Assembly: GCA_945870475.1 (NCBI GenBank)
Contig: CAMBSR010000029.1
Span: forward strand, 1-14,347
From: Phycisphaera mikurensis NBRC 102666
GTDB lineage: Bacteria > Planctomycetota > Phycisphaerae > Phycisphaerales > SM1A02
DNA length: 14,347 nucleotides
Reading direction: 5' to 3'
This document shows, piece after piece, positions 1-6,388 of the stretch. The first letter of the stretch is position 1. Each line of letters begins with the position of its first letter. The notes under the pieces were generated by a model. That model saw nothing but the letters and a program-made list of their open reading frames with translations. It ran no database searches and was not told where the DNA came from. A program made the position numbers and the translations under genes.

Positions 1-941
1 GCGTGCGGGGCACCGCGGAGCATCGCCACCGGGTCCGGGTCCACGGCGGTCTTCCCCACGGGATCCACGTAGCCCACCCGCCCGGGCGAGCCGCCGTCGG
101 TCACGGACTGCTGCTGGAAGCGACCGTAGAAATCGATGCAGAGCGCCTCCACGGCTTCGCCCTGCGCCACGTCGATGGGCGCGCGCGTGGCGCTTGCGGA
201 CACCGAGCGCGCGTTCGCCGCGGCGCGGCGCAGGATGGCCCAGCCGCGCTGCCAACCCTCGCGCTGGAGGATGGTTTCCATGCCGGAAGCGATGCTCCCC
301 GACTGCGCGGGGTTGGCGAGCGCCACCTCGCCCCGAAGGCGCGGATCGGCCAGCGCCGACCAGTCACGCGGCGCGGGAACGCCCAGGCGCCGCAGGCCCT
401 CCGAGTTGTAGACGATGCCGAAGGCGCTCAGCGCGCAGCCGAACCACGCGCGCCCGGGGTCATAGAGCGTGCGGCCGCCGATGTCGTTGTCACCGTAGAC
501 CTCGCGGAGCCATGCATCGTCGAAGGGCACCGGCTCGAGCACCGATGCCGAGCGCTTCTCGCCGCCCACCTCCACGGTGATGGGCCTCTTCATCTGCTCG
601 TACTCGTAGCTTCCGCCGCCGAAGAGGAGGTCGGCGTTGCCGCCGACAGGCGCTCCCGCGCGCAGTGCCGCCACCGTGCCTGCTTCGAGCATGCGGCGGA
701 TCTCGGTGGCGCCGCCCGGCGTGCTCCAGATCACCGTGGCGGGCGTGCCGAACTTGGCCTGGTGCCAGCGGGCGAAGCCGTCGCCGAACTCATTGCGGAT
801 CTGCTCCGGGTGCGGCGTGATGATGATCACCGACGCAGCATCACGCGGCGGCACCGGCGTATCGCGGCGCGCAATGACGGGCACCGCCAACAGGGCCACG
901 AAGACCGCCCCGAGTGCGATGCCTGCGCCGCGCGCGTTCAC
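1..941 (-). CDS. ABC-type solute-binding protein, iron(III)-like, 3' end outside window
   Basis: This is a periplasmic or membrane-tethered binding protein that would deliver a solute to an ABC importer; Fe(III) or another small anion or metal is a guess from family resemblance. The reading frame is open from a GTG at 941 to the window edge (313 codons) without a stop. Residues 1-25 form a signal peptide (MNARGAGIALGAVFVALLAV, then PVIARRD). The mature start VIIITPHPEQIRNEFGDGF, the stretch AWFGCALSAFGIVYNSEGL, and the following DWSALADPRLRGEVALANP and QSGS are typical of the FbpA/AfuA-like solute-binding fold. The GTG overlaps the pyrF stop as GTGA, so the two genes are probably translationally coupled. 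The permease and ATPase genes, if linked, would lie beyond position 1. I am fairly sure of the fold and unsure of the substrate. Confidence 0.85.
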   Translation of the reverse strand, partial: MNARGAGIALGAVFVALLAVPVIARRDTPVPPRDAASVIIITPHPEQIRNEFGDGFARWHQAKFGTPATVIWSTPGGATEIRRMLEAGTVAALRAGAPVGGNADLLFGGGSYEYEQMKRPITVEVGGEKRSASVLEPVPFDDAWLREVYGDNDIGGRTLYDPGRAWFGCALSAFGIVYNSEGLRRLGVPAPRDWSALADPRLRGEVALANPAQSGSIASGMETILQREGWQRGWAILRRAAANARSVSASATRAPIDVAQGEAVEALCIDFYGRFQQQSVTDGGSPGRVGYVDPVGKTAVDPDPVAMLRGAPH

Positions 942-1846
942 GCGCGGACCCCGACGGCCGACCCGATCTGCGTGCGCAGGTCCTCGGCGGCGCGCCGCAC
1001 GGCCTCGTGCCAAGCACGGTCGGCGGCGTCGAACGCGTAGATCACCGAACGGCTAGCCGTGACCACCGCACCGCGGCCATCCGCGCGGAAGCACGGCAGC
1101 ACGTCGTCCACGCCGCCGCCCTGCGCGCCGAACCCGGGCACCAGGAAGATCTGCTGCGGCATGCGGGTTCGGAGCGCGGCGGCGTCGGCACGCTTGGTGG
1201 CGCCCACCACCGCCCCGAGTGCGCTGAAGCCGGACGCGCCCACGGACGAGGCGCCCTGCACCGCCACGATGTCCGCCACGGCCTCGGCCACGGTACGGCC
1301 GTTCGCCAGGCGAAGCGATTGCAGCGCGTCGCCGGAGGGGTTCGAGGTCCGCACCAGCGCGAACGCGCCGTGGCCGTGGCCGACGAACGGCGTGAGCGAG
1401 TCGGTGCCGAGGTACGCGCTGACCGTGGACCAATCGGCGCGGAACGCGCCGCGCGCCGAGGCGGCGTAGTGCTCGGCGCTGATCCCGATGTCGCCGCGCT
1501 TGAAGTCGAGGATGGTCTCGAGCCCGTCCACCGTGCGCGCATGCGCCAGGACGCGGGCGAGCGCGGCCACGCCGGCGGGGCCATGGCGCTCGAAGCAGGC
1601 GGCCTGGACCTTGACGGCGGGTGCCACACCCGCCACCGCGTCGATGACACCCACGGAGAATTGCTCGATGGCGAGCGCCGCGGCCTCGTCCCCCGCGGCC
1701 GGGCGGAGGACGGCGGGAAGCTTCTCCACCACCGGATCAAGGCCCACGCAGATGGGGGCACCGGCGGCGTCGATGCGTGCAAGGAGTCGGTCGGCGGCGT
1801 TCAGGGGTTCGCTCGTCATGGGTTCGCTCGTCACGGGTTCGCTCAT
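938..1846 (-). CDS. pyrF: Orotidine 5'-phosphate decarboxylase
   Basis: It converts OMP to UMP, the last step of de novo pyrimidine synthesis, in the cytoplasm. From the ATG at 1846 it has 302 residues, the long form seen in type 2 PyrF (actinobacteria, myxobacteria, planctomycetes). Visible family motifs are CVGLDP (33-38), the catalytic block LDFKRGDIG (113-121, Lys116), a VPGFGAQGG phosphate loop (236-244) and SRSVIYA (265-271). A GTG at 1855 is also in frame, but it lies one base after a TAGACT box (1857-1862), so a transcript starting there could not include it; the ATG at 1846 is therefore preferred. GTG at 1834 and ATG at 1819 are further in-frame options created by a tandem repeat. 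The downstream solute-binding gene overlaps its stop codon, and a DUF971 gene diverges upstream. Confidence 0.96.
   Translation of the reverse strand: MSEPVTSEPMTSEPLNAADRLLARIDAAGAPICVGLDPVVEKLPAVLRPAAGDEAAALAIEQFSVGVIDAVAGVAPAVKVQAACFERHGPAGVAALARVLAHARTVDGLETILDFKRGDIGISAEHYAASARGAFRADWSTVSAYLGTDSLTPFVGHGHGAFALVRTSNPSGDALQSLRLANGRTVAEAVADIVAVQGASSVGASGFSALGAVVGATKRADAAALRTRMPQQIFLVPGFGAQGGGVDDVLPCFRADGRGAVVTASRSVIYAFDAADRAWHEAVRRAAEDLRTQIGSAVGVRA
1805..1846 (-). repeat. Tandem 15-bp repeat at the pyrF start
   Basis: Three direct copies (1805-1819, 1820-1834, and a 12-bp copy 1835-1846) share the plus-strand core GGGTTCGCTC. They are in frame and encode the peptide MSEP-VTSEP-MTSEP. Each copy ends in CAT or CAC on the plus strand, so each supplies an in-frame ATG, GTG or ATG. 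The repeat lies before the conserved PyrF fold and probably arose by slippage. Confidence 0.9.
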
Positions 1847-1856
1847 GGAGGACACG

Positions 1857-1862
1857 AGTCTA
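1857..1862 (-). promoter_or_regulatory. Putative -10 box for pyrF
   Basis: TAGACT on the minus strand, 10 nt before the ATG at 1846. The spacing is slightly longer than at the other boxes in this window and would leave a leader of only a few nucleotides. No convincing -35 hexamer is visible. Confidence 0.5.
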
Positions 1863-1895
1863 GGGCGGCGCGGGAGCCGCGGCCGGGCCGCACCG

Positions 1896-1901
1896 TAGAC
1901 T
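1896..1901 (+). promoter_or_regulatory. Putative leaderless -10 box for the DUF971 operon
   Basis: TAGACT, 7 nt before the ATG at 1909. There is no Shine-Dalgarno site and no room for a leader. It faces the pyrF box 33 bp away in a 62-bp divergent gap. Confidence 0.6.
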
Positions 1902-1908
1902 TTGACGC

Positions 1909-2289
1909 ATGCATGCGGAGAGTTCCCCCGCCCCGCACGACGACCCGCGCGCCGACCATTCGGGGCCGCGGCCCGTGCACCTTGACCTCGACCGCGAACG
2001 CGGCCTGGAGATCACGTGGGACGACGGCCGCAAGAGCTTCTTCCCGTTGGCGCACCTGCGCCGCGCGAGCCCCAGCGCCGATGCCAAGGCGCTCCGCGAG
2101 GAGATGGCGCGCAATCCGCTGACCGTGCTCCCCGCCGGACGCGGGAGCGGCCCGCTCACGGCGCTCGATGCCGAACTCGTGGGCAACTACGCCATCCGCA
2201 TCCGCTTCAGCGACGGCCATGCCACCGGCATCTACAGCTGGCGCTACCTGCGCTCCATCGATCCGACGCCGCGTGAGGGCGGGCAGTGA
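1909..2289 (+). CDS. DUF971 / gamma-butyrobetaine hydroxylase-like N-terminal domain protein
   Basis: A 126-residue protein of the DUF971 (GBBH-like N-terminal) family, of unknown specific role; relatives are sometimes linked to iron-sulfur or oxygenase proteins. The first half has the expected LEITWDDGRKSFFPLAHLR (residues 32-50) and the second half the strongest family signature, LVGNYAIRIRFSDGHATGIY (about 90-109), followed by SWRYLRSID. Many relatives carry a CPCAxC-like cysteine cluster right after the LR; here the equivalent stretch reads RASPSADA, with no cysteine anywhere in the protein, so a metal site there is not available. The start at 1909 is supported by a TAGACT box 7 nt upstream. 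The stop overlaps the GTG of the next gene (GTGA), so it heads a three-gene operon. Confidence 0.9.
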   Translation: MHAESSPAPHDDPRADHSGPRPVHLDLDRERGLEITWDDGRKSFFPLAHLRRASPSADAKALREEMARNPLTVLPAGRGSGPLTALDAELVGNYAIRIRFSDGHATGIYSWRYLRSIDPTPREGGQ

Positions 2290-2807
2290 ACCCTCCGCCG
2301 CTGGTGCACGATGCCTCGCTCGTGCCTCCTGCATCGCTCGGCGTGCCGCACCCGCAGCCCTTCGCGATGCGGCTCGTTCCCACCGCCGAAGGCGTCAGCC
2401 GCTCCGTGCCGCACGTCAACAACGTGGAGTACGTCCGCTGGCTCGACCGCGCGGCCGAGCTCCACTCCGACTCGATCGGCTGGACGCGCGATGCGCTCCT
2501 TGCTTCCGGGCGGATGTGGTTCGTGGCGCGCCATGAGGTGGAGTACCGCGCGGAGGTCTTCCCTGGCGAGGAACTGATGGTCTTCACCTGGGTGCGCAAC
2601 TCCGGGCGTTCCTCTTCCTGGCGCGACACCGTGATCGCCCGCGTGCGTGATGGCGCCGTGGTCTGCCGCGGCTCCACGTGCTGGGCATACGTGGACCTTT
2701 CCACCCGGCGCCCGGCCCGCATTCCGCCAGACATGGCGCTCGCATTCCAACCGCTGGAGGCCGCCGCGTGCACATTGCGCTCGTCGTCGATCCCGAGCGG
2801 CTCCTGA
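2286..2807 (+). CDS. Acyl-CoA thioesterase-like hotdog protein
   Basis: Probably hydrolyses an acyl-CoA or acyl-ACP thioester in the cytoplasm; the substrate cannot be read from sequence. The 173-residue product has the hotdog helix signature VPHVNNVEYVRWLDRAAE (41-58), followed by the beta strands VARHEVEYRAEVFPGEEL and the typical C-terminal strand CWAYVDLSTRRPARIP (132-147), as in the 4-hydroxybenzoyl-CoA thioesterase/FatA-like group. The GTG start overlaps the preceding stop as GTGA and has a GAGGG site at 2275-2279, 6 nt upstream. The 3' end overlaps the glycosyltransferase gene by 40 nt, so residues after about 160 encode both products and are probably not part of the fold. Confidence 0.85.
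   Translation: MNPPPLVHDASLVPPASLGVPHPQPFAMRLVPTAEGVSRSVPHVNNVEYVRWLDRAAELHSDSIGWTRDALLASGRMWFVARHEVEYRAEVFPGEELMVFTWVRNSGRSSSWRDTVIARVRDGAVVCRGSTCWAYVDLSTRRPARIPPDMALAFQPLEAAACTLRSSSIPSGS
2756..2760 (+). promoter_or_regulatory. Shine-Dalgarno site deciding the glycosyltransferase start
   Basis: GGAGG inside the thioesterase gene, 7 nt before the GTG at 2768. An ATG 90 nt further upstream is in frame but would add a 30-residue leader of no sense (MLGIRGPFHPAPG...), so the GTG is chosen. Confidence 0.75.
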
Positions 2808-3850
2808 TCGACGCCGCACCGGTGCAGCGCCTGGCCGTGGCGCTGGCCGGCGAGGGCATTCGCGTGCTGCGCATCCTGCCGCCCTCGCGCGACGAGGCGC
2901 CGCTCTCGCAGCTGATCCCGGTGGCGAGCTTCGACTTCGACAGCTCGATCCTGTTCCGGCCGTCGCGGCTGGGCGCACTGAGTTCGTCGCTTGAGGATTC
3001 CAAGCCGGACGTCTTCGTCAGTTTCGGCCCACGCGCGTTCGACGCCGCGGCGGAACTTGCCGACGACCTGGACGCCGGCCTGGTGGCCATGATCTCCACC
3101 GAGGACGAGCTCGACGTCACGCCGCTCAAGCGCCACGACGACCGCATCGACGTGGTCTGCGTGCCCACCGCGCCCATTGCCGTGCGGGCCGGGCGCCTGG
3201 TGGGCGACCGGTACGTCTCCGTGCTGCCGCTTGGCGTGCAGCTGCCCGTCGACCGGCGCGCGGCGACGGCGAGCCCGCAGAGCCTGGCGATTGCCGGTAC
3301 CGGGCGCGACGAGGGCGCGTACCGCGCGGTGTTCGCCGCCATCGCCGACGTCATGCCCGCGCTCCCCGATCTGCAGGTGGCCATCGAACTTCCGCCCGGC
3401 CACGATCCGAAGCTCTGGCGGCTGGCACGCGAGATGGGGATCCAGCCGGTGCTCAACGGCGTCTCGCGGCTCGAGTCCGTGCGGCCGCTCGCACTCGCCT
3501 GCGGCGTCATGGTGCTCCCGGAGGCGATCCACGGGGTTCGCTCGCTGGTGCTCGAAGCCATGGCGCTCGGACGGACGCTGGTGGCAATGGACGACCCATA
3601 TGCCGACCACCTGATCGACGGCGTCACCGCCATGGTGGCGAAGGAACGCGATGCGCGGGAGTGGACTGCGCTCCTGACGAAGGCACTGCTGCAGCCCGCC
3701 GCGGTCGCGGGCATCGGCGAGGAGGCCGCAGTGCGCACGGCGGCACGCTTCGGCTCGGCGCGATGCGCGGACCAGCTCGCGGATGCATGCGAATCCGTGG
3801 TCCGCGGGCCGTCGATCCCGTTCCCGGGCGCGGGTGCTGCGTCCGGCTGA
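2768..3850 (+). CDS. Glycosyltransferase, group 1 / GT-B-like
   Basis: Likely transfers a sugar from an activated donor to an envelope or secreted acceptor; donor and acceptor are unknown. The 360-residue protein begins VHIALVVDPERLLIDAAPVQ (Rossmann strand of the N-terminal GT-B domain). The second domain begins with SLAIAGTGRDEGAYR and contains the donor-site motif EAIHGVRSLVLEAMALGRTL (252-271), the E-x7-E type block of GT4-like enzymes, then DDPYADHLIDGVTAMV. The N-terminal half is less conserved than usual and a glycine-rich first loop is not obvious, so a divergent subgroup is likely. It is third in the operon after DUF971 and the thioesterase, which suggests co-expression but not a shared pathway. 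Confidence 0.8.
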   Translation: MHIALVVDPERLLIDAAPVQRLAVALAGEGIRVLRILPPSRDEAPLSQLIPVASFDFDSSILFRPSRLGALSSSLEDSKPDVFVSFGPRAFDAAAELADDLDAGLVAMISTEDELDVTPLKRHDDRIDVVCVPTAPIAVRAGRLVGDRYVSVLPLGVQLPVDRRAATASPQSLAIAGTGRDEGAYRAVFAAIADVMPALPDLQVAIELPPGHDPKLWRLAREMGIQPVLNGVSRLESVRPLALACGVMVLPEAIHGVRSLVLEAMALGRTLVAMDDPYADHLIDGVTAMVAKERDAREWTALLTKALLQPAAVAGIGEEAAVRTAARFGSARCADQLADACESVVRGPSIPFPGAGAASG

Positions 3851-3873
3851 ACGCGCCGCGAACGCACATCGGG

Positions 3874-3879
3874 CAGAAT
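3874..3879 (+). promoter_or_regulatory. Putative leaderless -10 box for the metallophosphoesterase
   Basis: CAGAAT, 6 nt before the ATG at 3886. It matches TANNNT less well than the other boxes, but the spacing is the same and no Shine-Dalgarno site is visible. Confidence 0.4.
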
Positions 3880-3885
3880 GCGCGG

Positions 3886-5826
3886 ATGCTCCGCACGCAC
3901 GCCCTGACCGTTGCAGCCCTGGCCATCACCCTTGCCTTTGCGGCCCGCGCCGTTCCGCCCATGTTCGAACGCACCGGTGACGGACGCGCCACCGACGGCC
4001 AGACCGTGCGCGATGCGGCCCACCCACGCATGCAGCGGATCGCCATCCTGCCCGACCGCACCACCGGTCGCGCGTGGGGCCTGCCGTACCTCCATGCGGC
4101 GGTCGAGGACCTGAACATCGTGCGGCCGGACGCCGTCTTCACCGTGGGCGACATGGTGCAGGGCTACACGCGTTCCACCTCCACCTGGGACGCCGAGGTG
4201 GACGAGTACCAGCGCGGCGTGGCCCCGCTGACTGCGCGCTTCTATCCCACGCCCGGCAACCATGATGTCATCAGCGGAACCCGCACGCCCGGGGATACCA
4301 CCTTCGCAGCGAAGTACCGCGAGCGCTTCGGGCCGCTCTGGTACTCGGTGGAACTGGACCTTGCCACCGCCATCATCCTTTTCAGCGACGAGGGTCTCGG
4401 CGACAGCAACATGAAAATCACCGAGACGCAGCTTTCGTGGATCGCGGGCGCGCTCGACGCCGCCGCGAAGCGAGGCAAGCCGATCTTCCTCCTCATGCAC
4501 CGGCCGATGTGGCGCTACCCCAGCGTGAAGTGGCAGGAGCGCGTGCAGCCTCTTCTTGAGAAGGCGGGCGCCGATGCGGTGATCGCCGGCCACTTCCACG
4601 CCATGCAGCGCGATGCGGACGTCAACGGCGTCCAGTACCACATCGTGGGCACGTGCGGCGGCATGATCGACCAGCATCCGCTGGCGGGACAGCTCCAGCA
4701 CCTCACGTTCGTCGACTGCACCGAGGACGGAACGCTGCGCGTCTGGCACCAGCCCGTGGGCCTGGTGCTCCCCGAGGACTTCATCACGCGCGCCGACCAG
4801 GACCGCGTGTATGCGCTGCGCGAGCCGAAGTCCGCGGTGCGGGCCGAGGGCGCGGTGCCGGATCCGGCGTCCATCACGGCCCCCACCGCGGCAACCGCGC
4901 GGCTGCTGGTGCGCAACCCGACCGACGTCGCGGTGCACGTGACGCTCGACCCGCCCGGCGTCATCCGCCTGCCAGACGCCCCACCCGCGTGGTGGACCGC
5001 CGGCCGCGCGGGACGCGGCACGCCTAGCACCCCGGGTGGCGCCAACGGGTGGACCAGCCACGTGCTGGCCGACACCGACAATCCGTACACCATGACAAGC
5101 AATGCGCGGGCCGTGGTCCGCACCGCGCCCGGCGCCTGCGAACGCACCGTGGAACCCAAGGGCGAGGCGGTCATCGAGGTGCCGATCACCGTCCTGCCGC
5201 AGCCGGGCATGGTGCTCGCACCGCAGCTCGAGGTGTACGCCACCTTCACCGACAGCAAGGGGCGCACCGTCCCCGTCTACCTGCCGACGCGGCTGCCCGT
5301 GCAGCGCACGGTGAATGCGGCGGCGCGCATCGAGGACGCGGCGCCGCTTCCCGTGCTGGCGTGGAACTATTCGCCCTACGACACGCGCGAGGACAATCCC
5401 TCGCTGCGGGTGGCGCGCAGCGAGGACGGCGCGCAGCTGGTGCTTGACGTCCACGTGCCGGACGGCTGCGTCTCCGCTGCACCGCAGTGGAGCGTGCCCG
5501 ACACGAAGCGGATGAAGGATCCGCATGCCGACGCGGTGCGGGTGATCATCGACGGCGATGCCGGCACGGACGCCGACTCGCCGTTCGCCGATGTCCTGGT
5601 CGAACCGTTCACGCCCGGGTTCGCCCCGCCCGCGGGCGTCGCAATCCGACGCCTGGAGCGTTCCGACGCCGGCTGGGACATCCGCATCGAGTTGCCCTGC
5701 CCACGCACCACGGCCCGCGTCCAGGTGGGCGTGGCGGACAACGACGACACGTTCCACACCCAGTGGCGATGGCTGGCCCCCGGCGAGACGAAGGGGCGCT
5801 GGGAAATCGGCACTGCTGCCAAGTAA
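3886..5826 (+). CDS. Secreted calcineurin-like metallophosphoesterase with C-terminal beta domains
   Basis: A 646-residue exported phosphoesterase; its phosphodi- or monoester substrate is unknown. Residues 1-23 are a signal peptide. The catalytic domain (about 50-290) has Asp57 (LPDRTTG), GDM with Asp89 in VGDMVQGY, GNHD (124-127), His205 (LLMHRPMW) and GHFH (235-238), the full two-metal set except that motif I is D-R-T rather than D-x-H. I recall this 'DRTG' form from other planctomycete members, so it is probably family-typical. A middle part (about 330-470) looks Ig-like, and residues about 480-646 are rich in strands and Asp (DNPSLRVARSEDGAQLVLDV, DAVRVIIDGDAGTD) like CBM9/DOMON-type sugar-binding modules. 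An upstream in-frame start at 3661 would bury the signal peptide, so 3886 is chosen. It stands alone between the glycosyltransferase and a lipoprotein. Confidence 0.93.
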   Translation: MLRTHALTVAALAITLAFAARAVPPMFERTGDGRATDGQTVRDAAHPRMQRIAILPDRTTGRAWGLPYLHAAVEDLNIVRPDAVFTVGDMVQGYTRSTSTWDAEVDEYQRGVAPLTARFYPTPGNHDVISGTRTPGDTTFAAKYRERFGPLWYSVELDLATAIILFSDEGLGDSNMKITETQLSWIAGALDAAAKRGKPIFLLMHRPMWRYPSVKWQERVQPLLEKAGADAVIAGHFHAMQRDADVNGVQYHIVGTCGGMIDQHPLAGQLQHLTFVDCTEDGTLRVWHQPVGLVLPEDFITRADQDRVYALREPKSAVRAEGAVPDPASITAPTAATARLLVRNPTDVAVHVTLDPPGVIRLPDAPPAWWTAGRAGRGTPSTPGGANGWTSHVLADTDNPYTMTSNARAVVRTAPGACERTVEPKGEAVIEVPITVLPQPGMVLAPQLEVYATFTDSKGRTVPVYLPTRLPVQRTVNAAARIEDAAPLPVLAWNYSPYDTREDNPSLRVARSEDGAQLVLDVHVPDGCVSAAPQWSVPDTKRMKDPHADAVRVIIDGDAGTDADSPFADVLVEPFTPGFAPPAGVAIRRLERSDAGWDIRIELPCPRTTARVQVGVADNDDTFHTQWRWLAPGETKGRWEIGTAAK

Positions 5827-5897
5827 CCACGGCCGGGAGGTGCAATTTCCCGCTGTTTCGTGGCCCTTCCCGAATGCGGAGGGCTCCCCGAACGCAA

Positions 5898-5914
5898 CCC
5901 CCGCTTGACGGGGG
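5898..5914 (+). terminator. Possible hairpin terminator after the metallophosphoesterase
   Basis: CCCCCG-CTTGA-CGGGGG, a 6-bp GC stem with a 5-nt loop, 71 nt after the stop codon. There is no T-run, so its function is uncertain; it also overlaps the TTGACG of the next promoter. Confidence 0.3.
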
Positions 5915-5934
5915 CCGAATGGTTCTGCGACACT
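5905..5934 (+). promoter_or_regulatory. Putative sigma70-type promoter of the small lipoprotein gene
   Basis: TTGACG (5905-5910) and GACACT (5929-5934) separated by 18 bp. The start codon is about 98 nt further on, so this mRNA would have a real 5' leader, unlike most units in the window. The rest of the 205-bp gap (5827-6031) shows no gene. Confidence 0.45.
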
Positions 5935-6031
5935 CCCACCCTGCAGCGCGGCCACCGGCGTGAAACGCCACCGCGCATGGGCCGCTCGACCCATTCCGCG
6001 CGAGCAACTGAAAGGCTTTGAGGCAACCCAC

Positions 6032-6247
6032 ATGAAGACCCTCGTTTCCACCGGCGCCGTCGCTCTCCTCCTCGTCCTCACCGCATGCGGCGGCAGCACC
6101 CCGGCCACCAAGAAGGTCGAGAAGAACACCGGCCAGCCCGCCGCCGGCAGCATCAAGAGCCCCTCGCAGGAGCTCAAGGAAAAGATGTCGTCGGCTGACG
6201 GCTCCGCCGCTGCCGCCGCTTCCGCGCCCGCCGCGAAGAAGCCCTGA
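6032..6247 (+). CDS. Small lipoprotein, unknown function
   Basis: A 71-residue protein with a clear lipoprotein signal: MKTLVSTGAVALLLVLTAC, lipobox LTAC with Cys at residue 19, then GGSTPATKK. The mature part is short, charged and low in complexity (KSPSQELKEKMSSADG, then an Ala-rich stretch ending APAAKKP) with no recognised domain. The ATG at 6032 is chosen over a GTG at 5960 because it sits 8 nt after a GAGG (6020-6023) and starts the signal peptide exactly. The gene is alone, with its own promoter and a strong hairpin behind it. I do not recognise a family. Confidence 0.72.
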   Translation: MKTLVSTGAVALLLVLTACGGSTPATKKVEKNTGQPAAGSIKSPSQELKEKMSSADGSAAAAASAPAAKKP

Positions 6248-6321
6248 CCGACGGCGCAGGTTGCAGGTTCCTGCGCACCGCCATGCGGTGTGCCGGTTGC
6301 CTCCAGCATCGCGATACAGAC

Positions 6322-6353
6322 ACAGACGCCCAGGCCTTGGCCTGGGCGTCTGT
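6322..6353. terminator. Bidirectional terminator-like hairpin
   Basis: A perfect 15-bp inverted repeat (arm ACAGACGCCCAGGCC, two-base loop TT) between the convergent lipoprotein and aminotransferase genes. The T-tracts are weak (CATTTGC on plus), but position and stem strength fit a shared terminator. Confidence 0.75.
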
Positions 6354-6388
6354 CATTTGCAGGTGTGTTGCGTGCCAGCGCGCCGCGG

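Noticed and set aside
1902..1907. TTGACG as a -35 box before the DUF971 gene
   Set aside because: It lies downstream of the TAGACT box and 1 nt before the start codon; no -10 box follows at a proper distance.
3661..3885. 75-codon upstream extension of the metallophosphoesterase
   Set aside because: It overlaps the glycosyltransferase, reads as Arg/Gly-rich nonsense and would bury the signal peptide.
2584..6309. Minus-strand open frame of 1241 codons
   Set aside because: It runs antisense to the thioesterase, glycosyltransferase, phosphoesterase and lipoprotein genes, all with clear family motifs. Its product is Arg/His/Gly-rich without any domain, as expected of shadow frames in GC-rich DNA.
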